Of a stretch of DNA of 63,412 nucleotides, positions 1 to 8,909 are shown one piece after another. Numbering within the stretch: the first letter of the stretch is position 1; each line of letters starts with the position of its first letter. The position numbers were made by a program, and so were the translations under genes. The DNA comes from Streptomyces sp. CB02366 (GTDB lineage: Bacteria > Actinomycetota > Actinomycetes > Streptomycetales > Streptomycetaceae), in the NCBI RefSeq assembly GCF_001905905.1, contig NZ_LIVT01000013.1, positions 137,293-200,704 of the forward strand, read 5' to 3'. The notes beneath the pieces were generated by a model. The model worked only from the letters and a program-made list of their open reading frames with translations, made no database searches and was not told the origin of the DNA.

Positions 1-121
1 CCGAGGCGTACGCCTCCGGCAGCCCCTCGCGCTCCAGGTGCTGCCGCATACCGGTGCGGTCGGCGCCGGTGTGGTCGAAGAGCGTGTCGTCGATGTCCCA
101 GAGCACGGCACGGATCGGCAT
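1..121 (-). CDS. HAD-family hydrolase, N-terminal part only
   Basis: Only the first 40 codons lie in the window; the gene runs off the left edge. The N-terminus reads MPIRAVLWDIDDTLFDHTGA, which holds the HAD motif I (DxDxT form, D-I-D-D-T). The first Asp of that motif is the nucleophile in this family. HAD proteins of this type are cytosolic phosphatases acting on small phosphorylated metabolites; the substrate cannot be told. The gene is read away from the gltX 3' end, with a strong hairpin between them. The ATG start follows directly from the motif position. Confidence 0.8.
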   Translation of the reverse strand, partial: MPIRAVLWDIDDTLFDHTGADRTGMRQHLEREGLPEAYAS

Positions 122-167
122 GGATCTCACGCTAACCGCCCGGCCGGGTACGAGGAGGGTGAACGGC

Positions 168-203
168 GGGAAGGGCCGCAGCCGGCCGGCTGCGGCCCTT
201 CCC
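168..203 (-). terminator. Perfect palindromic hairpin downstream of gltX
   Basis: A 36-bp perfect palindrome with 18-bp arms, centred on GGCCGGCC-like sequence, begins about 19 bp past the gltX stop codon. The arm is GGGAAGGGCCGCAGCCGG. It has no clear U-tract, as is common in streptomycetes, and most likely ends gltX transcription. Confidence 0.7.
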
Positions 204-221
204 CGGGGCGTCCCGCGCGCT

Positions 222-1706
222 CTACGCGGTCAGCTTGGCGAGCGCGGCGTCCACGCGGGCCAGGCTCCTGTCGCGGCCCAGGATCTCCAGGGACTCGAAG
301 AGCGGCAGGCCGACGGTGCGGCCGGTGACGGCGACGCGCACCGGGGCCTGGGCCTTGCCGAGCTTGAGGCCGTGGGCCTCGCCGGCGGTGAGGACGGCGT
401 TCTTCAGCGACTCCGGGTCGCTCCAGTCGGCCGCCTCCAGGTGGGCGCGGGCCGTGGTGAGCAGGGCCACCGGGTCGCCCTTCATCGCCTTGGTCCAGGA
501 CGCCTCGTCCTCCACCGGCTCGTCGAGGAAGAGGAAGTCGACGTTGTCGGTGATGTCGGAGAGGACCGTGACCCGGGTCTGGGCGTACGGGGCGATCCGG
601 GTCCACTTCTCCGCGTCGAACGCCTCGGGGGCCCAGGGGGCGAAGGGCGCCTTCAGCCAGGGGCCGCACGCCTCGGTGAAGGTCTTCACGTCGAGCATGC
701 GGATGTGCTCGGCGTTGATGTGCTCGCACTTCTTGAGGTCGAAGCGGGCCGGGTTGGCGTTGACGTCCCCGATGTCGAACGCGGCGACCAGCTCGTCCAT
801 CGAGAAGATGTCGCGGTCCTCCGCGATCGACCAGCCGAGCAGCGAGAGGTAGTTCAGCAGGCCCTCGGGGAGGAAGCCGCGCTCCCGGTAGAGGTTGAGG
901 GAGGCCTGCGGGTCGCGCTTGGAGAGCTTCTTGTTGCCCTCGCCCATGACGTACGGCAGGTGGCCGAAGGCGGGGATGTCCTTGGCGACGCCCAGCTCGA
1001 TGAGCGCCCGGTACAGGGCGATCTGGCGCGGGGTGGAGGAGAGCAGGTCCTCGCCGCGCAGGACGTGGGTGATCTCCATCAGGGCGTCGTCGACCGGGTT
1101 GACCAGCGTGTAGAGCGGGGCCCCGTTGGCGCGGACGATGCCGTAGTCCGGGACGTTCTCCGGCTGTACGGTGATCTCGCCGCGGACCAGGTCGGTGAAG
1201 GTGATGGCCTCGTCGGGCATCCGGAAGCGGACGATCGGGGTGCGGCCCTCGGCCTCGTACGCGGCCTTCCGCTCGGCGGTGAGGTCGCGGCAGTGGCCGT
1301 CGTAGCCGGAGGGCTTCCCGGCGGCGCGGGCGGCGTCGCGGCGGGTGTCCAGCTCCTCGGTGGTGCAGTAGCAGGGGTAGGCGTACCCGGCGGCGAGCAG
1401 CTTCTCGGCGACGTCCTTGTACAGGTCCATCCGCTGCGACTGGCGGTAGGGGGCGTGCGGGCCGCCGATCTCGGGGCCCTCGTCCCAGTCCAGGCCCAGC
1501 CAGCGCATCGAGTCGAGCAGCTGCTGGTAGGACTCCTCCGAATCGCGCGCCGCGTCGGTGTCCTCGATCCGGAAGACCAGGGTGCCCTGGTGGTGCCGGG
1601 CGAAGGCCCAGTTGAACAGCGCCGTCCGGACCAGGCCCACGTGGGGGTTGCCGGTCGGGGAGGGGCAGAAACGGACGCGGACAGGTGCCACTGGTGCGTT
1701 AACCAC
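222..1706 (-). CDS. gltX: Glutamyl-tRNA synthetase
   Basis: This is a class I aminoacyl-tRNA synthetase that charges tRNA-Glu (in actinobacteria also tRNA-Gln, as substrate for the GatCAB amidotransferase). The 494-aa length is normal. The N-terminus has CPSPTGNPHVGLVRT, a HIGH-type signature (HVGL), and the catalytic loop has KKLSKRD, a KMSKS-type signature. The first half is the Rossmann catalytic domain and the last third is the alpha-helical anticodon-binding domain. The start is GTG (MVNAPVAP) and overlaps the stop codon of the upstream FAH-family gene by 8 bp, so the two are probably co-transcribed and translationally coupled. It is an essential cytosolic housekeeping enzyme. Confidence 0.97.
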   Translation of the reverse strand: MVNAPVAPVRVRFCPSPTGNPHVGLVRTALFNWAFARHHQGTLVFRIEDTDAARDSEESYQQLLDSMRWLGLDWDEGPEIGGPHAPYRQSQRMDLYKDVAEKLLAAGYAYPCYCTTEELDTRRDAARAAGKPSGYDGHCRDLTAERKAAYEAEGRTPIVRFRMPDEAITFTDLVRGEITVQPENVPDYGIVRANGAPLYTLVNPVDDALMEITHVLRGEDLLSSTPRQIALYRALIELGVAKDIPAFGHLPYVMGEGNKKLSKRDPQASLNLYRERGFLPEGLLNYLSLLGWSIAEDRDIFSMDELVAAFDIGDVNANPARFDLKKCEHINAEHIRMLDVKTFTEACGPWLKAPFAPWAPEAFDAEKWTRIAPYAQTRVTVLSDITDNVDFLFLDEPVEDEASWTKAMKGDPVALLTTARAHLEAADWSDPESLKNAVLTAGEAHGLKLGKAQAPVRVAVTGRTVGLPLFESLEILGRDRSLARVDAALAKLTA

Positions 1707-2484
1707 GCTTGATCACCTTGTTGGTGAGAGTGCCGATGCCTTCGATGGTGACGGCGACCTCGTCGCCGACGTGCAGGGGGCCGACCCCCGCGGGGGTGCC
1801 GGTGAGGATGACGTCGCCCGGGAGCAGCGTCATGGCCTCCGAGATGTGGACGACCAGGTCCTCGACGGAGCGGAGCATGTCGCTCGTGCGGCCGAGCTGG
1901 CGCTGTTCGCCGTTGACCGTCGCCTGGATGGTGAGGTCGTGGGGGTCCACGTCGGTCTCCACCCAGGGGCCCAGCGGGCAGGCGGTGTCGAAGCCCTTGG
2001 CGCGGGCCCACTGCTTCTCGCGCCGCTGCACGTCGCGGGCGGTGACGTCGTTGGCGCAGGTGTAGCCGAGGACGACGTCCTTGACGCGCTCGCGGGGGAC
2101 CTCGCGGCACATGCGGCCGATGACCACGGCCAGCTCGGCCTCGTGGTGCAGCTCGTCGGAGAAGGAGGGGTACTCGATCGCGTCGCCGGAGCCGATCACC
2201 GAGGTGGTGGGCTTGAAGAAGGTGATCGGCGCTTCGGGGACCTCGTGGCCGAGTTCGGCGGCGTGCTCCGCGTAGTTGCGGCCGACGGCCACGACCTTGT
2301 TGGGGAGCACGGGGGGCAGCAGCCGGACCTTGTTCAGGGGGACCTTGGTGCCCGAGAGCTCGAAGTCGGCGTACGGGATGCCCTTGATGATGTCGAGGAC
2401 GAGGTCACCGGATTCCACGGTGCCCTGCCCCTCGACGGCGCCGAAGGCGACATTGCCGTCGATGGAGAACCTGGCGATGCGCAC
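1699..2484 (-). CDS. Fumarylacetoacetate hydrolase family protein
   Basis: This 261-aa protein belongs to the FAH superfamily (fumarylpyruvate hydrolase / 2-hydroxyhepta-2,4-diene-1,7-dioate isomerase type). Members cleave or isomerise C-C bonds in acylpyruvates or decarboxylate oxaloacetate, using Mg2+ or Mn2+. Visible signatures are VVAVGRNYAEHAAELG, the metal-binding HHEAELAVVIG segment (E-x-E) and the C-terminal LTGTPAGVGPLHVGDEV loop. It lies directly upstream of gltX with an 8-bp overlap, an arrangement I recall as conserved in streptomycetes. The exact substrate is unknown; a broad metabolite-repair role is an inference from its place beside a housekeeping gene. Confidence 0.9.
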   Translation of the reverse strand: MRIARFSIDGNVAFGAVEGQGTVESGDLVLDIIKGIPYADFELSGTKVPLNKVRLLPPVLPNKVVAVGRNYAEHAAELGHEVPEAPITFFKPTTSVIGSGDAIEYPSFSDELHHEAELAVVIGRMCREVPRERVKDVVLGYTCANDVTARDVQRREKQWARAKGFDTACPLGPWVETDVDPHDLTIQATVNGEQRQLGRTSDMLRSVEDLVVHISEAMTLLPGDVILTGTPAGVGPLHVGDEVAVTIEGIGTLTNKVIKRG

Positions 2485-2625
2485 GGGATGCTGTCGCCCC
2501 TCACTTGCTTGCTGGCTGAAGACTGACGCTCCAGGCTATCGCCTCGCCCGGCGCCCCTTCCGGGGCAAACCGGGTGGGGCGGGGCGTCGGCGCCGGCGAG
2601 GGGGCCGCCGCGCACCGGAGGGGGG

Positions 2626-2808
2626 CTACCGGGCGGGCGTGACCGGGGCTTCCATGAGGATGGTGCGGCGCGGGTTGGCCGTGACGTTCGGCAGTTCGGC
2701 GGCGTGCTCCGGAAGGGGCGGGGTCCGCAGCTCCGCGGCGTCCTGGAGGTGCGCCAGCGTGGTGCGCCGGGGGTTGGCGGTGTTGCGGAACATCGTCGTC
2801 GTCTTCAT
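2626..2808 (-). CDS. Small protein with a duplicated TANPRRT motif, function unknown
   Basis: This is a 60-aa open frame starting MKTTTMFRNTANPRRTTLAH. It carries two copies of the same motif, NTANPRRTTL near residues 9-18 and VTANPRRTIL near residues 42-51, separated by a Pro/Glu-rich spacer. Both copies are basic and hydroxyl-rich. There is no signal peptide, no membrane segment and no cysteine. No strong ribosome binding site is visible, but the internal repeat and the ATG start argue against a random frame. It stands alone between the FAH-family/gltX pair and the cvn1 conservon. I do not recognise the family. Possible readings are a small DNA- or protein-binding peptide, or the precursor of a modified peptide; no modification genes lie beside it. 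Confidence 0.55.
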   Translation of the reverse strand: MKTTTMFRNTANPRRTTLAHLQDAAELRTPPLPEHAAELPNVTANPRRTILMEAPVTPAR

Positions 2809-3390
2809 CTGCGGTCAGGACCCTGTCGGTGAGGGCGCGGCTCGTCGCGGCGCCGGCTTGTCGGATACGCCATCCCTGTAAAGCGTCAGGCTAAACATCC
2901 GATTCCCCGCCGAAGGGGGGAAGAGCCGACGATCATCGTGTGAGTTTGCTCACGAACTATTCGACAATCGCCCCATACCGGACAGCCGACCTTGATCCAG
3001 AAAACGGACATTGCAGCACTGAATCCACTATTCCGCTCCCGATCATCGCGACTGGGACACCCCTGGCACCCAGGTAAATCCTCCGTAATGGTCCACTTTG
3101 CCCATGATCGCGTTGCACTACTTGTCACCCGTTCATCACAACGGGTCACGCAGATCACGGCCCGATACACGGCCCTTGTTGGAGATCCTTCACTGTGCTG
3201 GAATTCCACGCACCGCCGCGGTTTCAAGGCCGGCGCGCAGGGCGCGATGCAGCGCCGAGTGGCGGCGGGAGGGGGAGTACGCCGGTCACTCACACGACCA
3301 CCCATGGGGCGCGCCCAGCGCCCCACTACGCCGACACCGTTCTCGTCCGCACACGCGGTCGGAACGCCTGGTCCAGAGGTTGCGACGCTA
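2809..3390. other. Gene-free leader region upstream of cvn1
   Basis: This 582-bp stretch separates the divergent small gene and cvnA1. The cvnA1 frame is open further upstream, to 2992, but that extension has lower GC and no family-like sequence, so I treat it as non-coding. It holds a short inverted repeat at 2940-2953 (GTGAG-N4-CTCAC) and a cleaner one at 3127-3146 (ACCCGTT-N6-AACGGGT). These are candidate operator or promoter elements for cvn1. I saw no convincing -35/-10 pair. Confidence 0.5.
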
Positions 3391-6300
3391 GTGCAGGGAC
3401 GTTTCAAGAGGGATGGCAGCGCTCCGGCGGAACAGGAGCCGCGCGGCGGGACCGACCGCGGTTCCTCGCCCCAGCACGCCCAGAACCCCGGGCCGGCCGC
3501 CGCCGGCGACAACGGCGACCGTGCGCAGCGCCCGGGCCCCGCGCCGTCCGAAGGAGCCGAGCCCGGCACTCCGGCGCCGGCCCGCGGCCCCATCGACACG
3601 GGCTCGCGCATAGCACTCCGCAACTGGCGCATCAGCACGCGCCTGGTCTCGCTCCTCGCCCTCCCCGTGGTCGCCGCGACCAGCCTGGGCGGGCTGCGGA
3701 TCAACGAGTCCATGAACGACATGCAGCAGCTGGAGCACATGCAGCTGCTGACGAGGATGACCACGCAGGCGACCGCGCTCGCCCAGGCGCTCCAGGCGGA
3801 GCGCGACCAGTCGGCCGGTCCGCTGTCGAACAAGTCCAAGCCCACCGACTACAAGGTCACCGGGCCCCGCGACAAGACCGACCGCGCCAAGGACGCCTTC
3901 CTCAGCGACACCGACAGCATCGGCGACCCCGACGGCGACGAGTCGCTGGAGAGCATCCACGCGAGCGTCTCGTCGATCGCCTCCCAGCTCGGCAACATCC
4001 GTACGATCCGCAAGACGGCGTACGAAGAGGGCTCCCCGAGTCTCAACACGGTCGACCAGTACAACCAGCTGATCACCTCGCTGCTGAGCCTCTCGCAGGA
4101 CATGGCGCAGGCGACCAGCAACCCGGACATGATCAAGCGGACCCGGGCCCTGGCGGCGTTCTCCTCCGCCAAGGAGTACGCCTCGGTCCAGCGCGCCATC
4201 ATCGCCGCCGCGCTGCCCGGCGGTTCGGTCAAGGAACCGCACCTCAACCCGAACGACCGGCAGTTCGGCCGCAACGCGCTGGAGAAGGAATCCCGCGCCC
4301 TCCTGTCGTTCAAGCAGATCTACGCCTCGACCGGGGAGAGCGCCGAGGAGCTCCTGGCGCCCCTGGACAACGGCAACCCGGAGATCAACGCCGGGAACAT
4401 GTACGCCAAGCGCATCCTGAGCACCACGAACGGGATCGAGGGCAAGCAGGTCCGGTCGTACCTGGACTGGTACGACCAGAGCACCATCAAGATCAAGGCC
4501 ATGGAGACGATCGAGGCCACCCTCCTCAGCGACATGGAGGCCAAGGCCCGCGAGCTGCGCCAGGCGTCCCAGCGCGAGGCGATCGTCAACGGTGCGGTCA
4601 TCCTCATCGTGCTCGGCGTCTCGCTCGTCGGCGCCTTCGTGGTGGCCCGCTCCATGATCCGGTCGCTGCGCCGCCTCCAGGACACCGCCACCCGCGTCGC
4701 CCAGGACCGGCTGCCCGAGCTCGTCAAGCAGCTCTCCGAGACCGACCCGCAGGACGTGGACACCTCCGTGGAGTCCGTCGGCGTGCACTCCCGGGACGAG
4801 ATCGGCCAGGTGGCCGCGGCCTTCGACGACGTGCACCGCGAGGCCGTCCGCCTCGCCGCCGAGCAGGCCCTCCTCCGGGGCAACGTCAACGCGATGTTCA
4901 CCAACCTCTCGCGGCGTTCCCAGGGCCTCATCCAGCGCCAGCTCTCGCTCATCTCCGAGCTGGAGTCCCGCGAGGCCGACCCGGACCAGCTCTCCTCGCT
5001 CTTCAAGCTCGACCACCTCGCGACCCGTATGCGCCGGAACGGCGAGAACCTCCTCGTCCTCGCGGGCGAGGAGCCGGGGCGCCGGTGGACCCGGCCCGTC
5101 CCGCTGGTCGACGTGCTCCGCGCCGCCGCCTCCGAGGTGGAGCAGTACGAGCGCATCGAGCTGTCCGCGGTGCCCGCCACCGAGGTCGCCGGCCGGGTCG
5201 TCAACGACCTCGTGCACCTGCTCGCCGAGCTGCTGGAGAACGCCACGTCGTTCTCCTCGCCGCAGACGAAGGTCAAGGTCACCGGTCACGCGCTGCCCGA
5301 CGGCCGCGTCCTCGTGGAGATCCACGACACCGGCATCGGCCTCTCCCCCGAGGACCTCGCCGCGATCAACGAGCGGCTCGCCCAGCCGCCGACGGTGGAC
5401 GTCTCCGTCTCCCGCCGCATGGGCCTCTTCGTGGTCGGCCGGCTCTCGCTGCGTCACGGCATCCGCATCCAGCTGCGCCCCTCCGACTCGGGCGGTACGA
5501 CCGCGCTGGTCATGCTGCCGGTGGACGTCGCGCACGGCGGCAAGCAGCCCCCGTCCAAGCAGGGCCCCGGGCAGCAGCCCGGCGGCGCTCCGGGCGGCCT
5601 CCTCGCCGGCAACGGCGCGGGCAACGGCAACGGCCAGCGCACCGGCCTCGGCGGCGGTCCGGGCGCCAAGGGACTCGGCGGCGGCGCCCAGCGCGGCCAG
5701 GTCGGCTCCGGTTCCGGTCCCCGGGCGGCGCTGCCGTCCCGGGACGGCGGACCGGGGCGGCAGCAGGGCGGCCAGCCGAACACCGGCGGCCCGGCCCAGG
5801 ACTTCCCGGCCCCGGGCCCGGCTCCCCAGCGTCAGGGCGGCGGCCTCGCCGGCGCCTTCGGCAACGGCGCCCGCTCCGGCGCGCGCGGCCAGAACGACGG
5901 GACCGCCCAGCCCAACCTGTTCGGCCACGGCGCACCGCCCTCCCCCGGGCAGAACGGCCGTACCGGCCCGTTCACGCCGCAGAACCAGCAGGGCCCGGCC
6001 GGCCGGCAGAGCCAGGCGAACCAGCAGGACCCCTCGGCCCAGCAGGGCCCCGGAGCGCGGCAGCCCCAGGGCCGGCCGGAGCAGGGCGGGTTCCCGCAGG
6101 CCGGCGGCCCCGGCCGCCAGCTGCCGCCGACCGGCGGTCCGCGCGCCGAGCTGCCCGGCGGCAACCCGCAGCCGCAGCGGCCCGCGGCCCCGAGCTGGGG
6201 CTCCGACACGCCGCGCGGTCACGAGGAGCACGACGCCACCGGGCAGTTCTCCCGCCCGTCCGGCCCCGGCCAGGGCCCGTTCGACTCCTCGCGGAGCCGG

Positions 6301-7158
6301 CGGCCGGCCGACGACTGGCCCATCGGCGACCAGCAGGGCCCGGGGGCGACCTCCGAGTTCGCCCTGCCCGACTTCTCGGCGCCGCAGGCGCCGCAGGACC
6401 GGTCGTACCAGCAGGGCCCCGGGCAGGGCCAGGACCCGGCGAGCACCGCGCAGTTCGCCCTGCCCGACTTCGGCGCCCCGCAGCAGCCGAACGGGAACCG
6501 GTCGAACCACGACCAGCAGGGCCAGGGCTCGTACGACCAGGGCCGGCAGCTGCCCGCGCCGCGTCCGCGCGGTCCGGAGGGCGACGGCAACGACTTCGGG
6601 TCGCCGCGCCCGGCCGCCTCCCCGGCGGGCGAGGCCCCGTACCGGCCCGCGCTGCCGCAGCAGCCGGAGGCCCTGCCGCCGGCCGGGCCCGGGGACGGTC
6701 GTACGCCGCTGTACGACACCCTGGAGACCAACTGGTTCCACGGTCCGGGCCAGGGCGGCCAGCAGCCCGCCGAGCCGCAGGCGCCGGTCGCCCCCGAGGC
6801 TCCCGGTACGCCGGTTCCGCCCATGCCGCAGCGCGGTGCGAACGACTCCTCGGCCACCAGTTCGTGGCGGGCCTCGCCCAACGACGAACTCGTACGCCAG
6901 GCCGAACGGGTCAAGAAGCCGGCCGCCGGCGGGGTCACCACTTCCGGGCTGCCCCGCCGCGTTCCCCGCGCCAATTTGGTTCCGGGGACGGCTCAGCAGC
7001 AGAATCACCAGTCCGGACCTCAGGTATCGCGTGCGCCCGATGACGTGCGCGGTCGTCTGACCAATCTCCGCCGGGGCATCCAGCAGGGTCGGCAGGCCAA
7101 CAACGGCCCGCAGACCGGCAGTTTCCAACTCGGCCCCACTCACCAGCAGGAGCGTTAG
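3391..7158 (+). CDS. cvnA1: Conservon sensor histidine kinase-like protein CvnA (cvn1)
   Basis: CvnA is the membrane sensor of a conservon, a four-gene module thought to work as a bacterial counterpart of eukaryotic G-protein coupled receptor complexes. The 1255-aa protein starts at GTG (VQGRFKRDGSA). A first membrane helix lies near residues 84-103, followed by an extracytoplasmic nitrate/nitrite-sensor-like (NIT) domain. The second helix is near 397-420, then come HAMP and a helical dimerisation region with FKLDHLATRMRRN, then an HATPase_c domain (LLAELLENATSFSSP near 608, HDTGIGLS near 645, GLFVVGRL near 677). About 540 residues of Gln/Gly/Pro-rich disordered tail follow. The tail repeats an FALPDF-APQ motif and ends in a conserved GLPRRVPRANL...VRGRLTNLRRGIQ box shared with CvnA2. 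The stop codon abuts the cvnB1 start codon. Confidence 0.92.
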   Translation: MQGRFKRDGSAPAEQEPRGGTDRGSSPQHAQNPGPAAAGDNGDRAQRPGPAPSEGAEPGTPAPARGPIDTGSRIALRNWRISTRLVSLLALPVVAATSLGGLRINESMNDMQQLEHMQLLTRMTTQATALAQALQAERDQSAGPLSNKSKPTDYKVTGPRDKTDRAKDAFLSDTDSIGDPDGDESLESIHASVSSIASQLGNIRTIRKTAYEEGSPSLNTVDQYNQLITSLLSLSQDMAQATSNPDMIKRTRALAAFSSAKEYASVQRAIIAAALPGGSVKEPHLNPNDRQFGRNALEKESRALLSFKQIYASTGESAEELLAPLDNGNPEINAGNMYAKRILSTTNGIEGKQVRSYLDWYDQSTIKIKAMETIEATLLSDMEAKARELRQASQREAIVNGAVILIVLGVSLVGAFVVARSMIRSLRRLQDTATRVAQDRLPELVKQLSETDPQDVDTSVESVGVHSRDEIGQVAAAFDDVHREAVRLAAEQALLRGNVNAMFTNLSRRSQGLIQRQLSLISELESREADPDQLSSLFKLDHLATRMRRNGENLLVLAGEEPGRRWTRPVPLVDVLRAAASEVEQYERIELSAVPATEVAGRVVNDLVHLLAELLENATSFSSPQTKVKVTGHALPDGRVLVEIHDTGIGLSPEDLAAINERLAQPPTVDVSVSRRMGLFVVGRLSLRHGIRIQLRPSDSGGTTALVMLPVDVAHGGKQPPSKQGPGQQPGGAPGGLLAGNGAGNGNGQRTGLGGGPGAKGLGGGAQRGQVGSGSGPRAALPSRDGGPGRQQGGQPNTGGPAQDFPAPGPAPQRQGGGLAGAFGNGARSGARGQNDGTAQPNLFGHGAPPSPGQNGRTGPFTPQNQQGPAGRQSQANQQDPSAQQGPGARQPQGRPEQGGFPQAGGPGRQLPPTGGPRAELPGGNPQPQRPAAPSWGSDTPRGHEEHDATGQFSRPSGPGQGPFDSSRSRRPADDWPIGDQQGPGATSEFALPDFSAPQAPQDRSYQQGPGQGQDPASTAQFALPDFGAPQQPNGNRSNHDQQGQGSYDQGRQLPAPRPRGPEGDGNDFGSPRPAASPAGEAPYRPALPQQPEALPPAGPGDGRTPLYDTLETNWFHGPGQGGQQPAEPQAPVAPEAPGTPVPPMPQRGANDSSATSSWRASPNDELVRQAERVKKPAAGGVTTSGLPRRVPRANLVPGTAQQQNHQSGPQVSRAPDDVRGRLTNLRRGIQQGRQANNGPQTGSFQLGPTHQQER

Positions 7159-7581
7159 TTGAGCCCCATGAGTCAGGCCGCGCAGAATCTGAACTGGCTG
7201 ATCACCAACTTCGTGGACAACACCCCAGGGGTGTCCCACACGGTGGTGGTCTCCGCGGACGGCTTGCTGCTGGCGATGTCCGAAGGATTCCCGCGCGACC
7301 GCGCCGACCAGCTCGCCGCCGTGGCGTCGGGCCTCACCTCGCTGACCGCGGGCGCGTCCCGGATCTTCGAGGGCGGCGCCGTCAGTCAGACGGTTGTGGA
7401 GATGGAGCGGGGATTCCTCTTCCTCATGTCCATCTCCGACGGTTCGTCGCTGGCCGTCCTCGCCCACCCGGACGCCGACATCGGTCTGGTCGGGTACGAG
7501 ATGGCCCTCCTGGTCGACCGTGCGGGCACCGTCCTCACGCCCGACCTCCGCGCCGAGCTCCAAGGCAGTCTGCTCCACTAG
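7159..7581 (+). CDS. cvnB1: Roadblock/LC7 domain protein CvnB (cvn1)
   Basis: This is a 140-aa roadblock/LC7-fold protein, the family that acts as scaffold or GTPase-activating partner for MglA/Ras-like GTPases. The sequence SHTVVVSADGLLLAMSEGFP is typical. It starts at TTG directly after the cvnA1 stop, or at ATG 7168; cvnB2 uses GTG at the same place, so MSPMSQAAQNL is the likely conserved N-terminus. It differs from CvnB2 at only four of 140 residues by my comparison, although the genes differ at many third codon positions. In the conservon model it bridges CvnA and the GTPase CvnD at the membrane. Confidence 0.95.
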   Translation: MSPMSQAAQNLNWLITNFVDNTPGVSHTVVVSADGLLLAMSEGFPRDRADQLAAVASGLTSLTAGASRIFEGGAVSQTVVEMERGFLFLMSISDGSSLAVLAHPDADIGLVGYEMALLVDRAGTVLTPDLRAELQGSLLH

Positions 7582-7715
7582 GCGGCCTTACAGCGGATTC
7601 ACGACACGATCCCCCCAGGTAATGCCCACAACCCTCACCCGACAGGCCGCTTCAGCCCCTCACCGGCCCCTTGCAGACGGCAAGCCGAGAACCTGCCGTC
7701 ACGCCCGGAGGATTC

Positions 7716-8123
7716 ATGACCCCGCCACCCGCCTCACCCGATCCGTACGGCGCTCTGCACCACGCGTCGTACGACGGTGAAGGCGACCAGCCGCTGGTAC
7801 GCCCCTACGCCATGACCGGCGGCCGGACCCGGCCGCGCTACCAGCTCGCGATAGAGGCACTGGTCAGCACCACGGCAGACCCCGCTCACCTGGGGACCCT
7901 GCTTCCCGAGCACCAGCGGATCTGCCACCTCTGCCGTGAGGTCAAGTCGGTGGCGGAGGTCTCGGCACTGCTGTCGATGCCGCTCGGCGTCGCCCGGATC
8001 CTGGTGGCGGACCTGGCGGAAGCCGGCATGGTGGCCATCCACCAGCCGGGCAACGGAGAGGCCGGCGGCGCGCCGGATGTGACACTGCTCGAAAGGGTGC
8101 TCAGTGGACTTCGCAAGCTCTAA
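7716..8123 (+). CDS. cvnC1: DUF742 protein CvnC (cvn1)
   Basis: This 135-aa DUF742 protein is the third conservon component. The start is ATG 7716, nine bp after the first base of a clean GGAGG site at 7707-7711. A short Pro-rich N-terminus is followed by the conserved core LVRPYAMTGGRTRPRYQLAIEALV and a winged-helix-like segment ending ...DLAEAGMVAIHQP. The segment PEHQRICHLC carries two cysteines. The last 20 bp overlap the cvnD1 start, which makes translational coupling with the GTPase likely. Its role is thought to be adaptor or DNA-binding-like regulator within the complex; this is not certain. Confidence 0.93.
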   Translation: MTPPPASPDPYGALHHASYDGEGDQPLVRPYAMTGGRTRPRYQLAIEALVSTTADPAHLGTLLPEHQRICHLCREVKSVAEVSALLSMPLGVARILVADLAEAGMVAIHQPGNGEAGGAPDVTLLERVLSGLRKL

Positions 8124-8685
8124 CGGCGGTTCGAACCGCGCCACCACCTCGGCGAAGATCGTGGTGGCGGGCGGCTTCGGCGTGGGCAAGACCACGTTCG
8201 TCGGAGCCGTGTCGGAGATCAACCCGCTGCGCACCGAAGCCGTGATGACGTCCGCCTCGGCGGGCATCGACGACCTGACCCACACCGGGGACAAGACCAC
8301 CACCACGGTGGCCATGGACTTCGGCCGCATCACCCTGGACCAGGACCTGATCCTGTACCTCTTCGGCACCCCGGGCCAGGACCGCTTCTGGTTCATGTGG
8401 GACGACCTGGTCCGCGGCGCCATCGGCGCCGTCGTCCTCGTCGACACCCGCCGCCTCGCCGACTGCTTCCCCGCCGTCGACTACTTCGAGAACAGCGGAC
8501 TCCCCTTCGTCATCGCCCTCAACGGCTTCGACGGACACCAGCCCTACACCCCCGACGAGGTCCGCGAAGCACTCCAGATCGGGCCCGACGCTCCCATCAT
8601 CACCACCGACGCCCGCCACCGCGCGGACGCCAAGAGCGGTCTGATCACTCTGGTCGAGCACGCTCTGATGGCACGCCTGAAGTAG
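8104..8685 (+). CDS. cvnD1: Ras-like small GTPase CvnD (cvn1)
   Basis: This is a 193-aa GTPase of the bacterial Ras-like (MglA/RarD) type, the switch of the conservon. It has a P-loop GGFGVGKTT near residue 23, a switch II segment LYLFGTPGQDRFWFMWDDL, and an NGFD base-recognition motif in place of NKxD. The GTG start sits inside cvnC1 (20-bp overlap). The protein is almost identical to CvnD2: all differences fall in residues 7-13 and in the last 16 residues. Bases 8206-8638 are identical to the matching part of cvnD2, including silent sites. Confidence 0.96.
   Translation: MDFASSNGGSNRATTSAKIVVAGGFGVGKTTFVGAVSEINPLRTEAVMTSASAGIDDLTHTGDKTTTTVAMDFGRITLDQDLILYLFGTPGQDRFWFMWDDLVRGAIGAVVLVDTRRLADCFPAVDYFENSGLPFVIALNGFDGHQPYTPDEVREALQIGPDAPIITTDARHRADAKSGLITLVEHALMARLK
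8206..8638 (+). repeat. 433-bp perfect repeat shared with cvnD2
   Basis: Every base from 8206 to 8638 matches 13528-13960 (offset 5322). The match stops at third-base differences on the left (GGA/GGT) and at GGT/GCG codons on the right. A second identical stretch covers the end of cvnC and the cvnD start (8077-8122 with 13399-13444). The flanking paralogous sequence differs at many silent positions. Confidence 0.97.
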
Positions 8686-8736
8686 TTCTCCTACCAGGCA
8701 CAAGTCGATAGCGGTGTACGGAAGTTGCCGTAGTCA

Positions 8737-8778
8737 CACGGGGGCGGCCTGTGTCGTTTGACACGATCCGCCCCCGTG
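8737..8778 (+). terminator. Hairpin terminator after cvn1
   Basis: An 11-bp stem, CACGGGGGCGG pairing with CCGCCCCCGTG, has an inner TGTCG/ACACG-type pairing. It begins 52 bp after the cvnD1 stop codon. Confidence 0.8.
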
Positions 8779-8852
8779 TTCATAACGTTTCGACAGAGAA
8801 TTGACCGCACTCCGCCACCCGACGCATCCATTCGATGCCACTGCGCTCACAT

Positions 8853-8876
8853 GAGCCCCGCCTTTTGGCGGGGCTC
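8853..8876 (+). terminator. Second, canonical terminator after cvn1
   Basis: The arms GAGCCCCGCC and GGCGGGGCTC flank a TTTT loop and are followed by GTTCTTT. It is a compact intrinsic terminator in tandem with the one at 8737 and insulates cvn2 from cvn1. Confidence 0.85.
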
Positions 8877-8909
8877 GTTCTTTATGCCCGTTTTATCTGA
8901 GGTCTGGGC

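Noticed and set aside
2992..3390. N-terminal extension of cvnA1 to an ATG-like start at 2992
   Set aside because: The extra 133 residues have no similarity to CvnA2 or the family, the DNA is less GC-rich, and GTG 3391 gives the expected VQGRFKRDGSA start.
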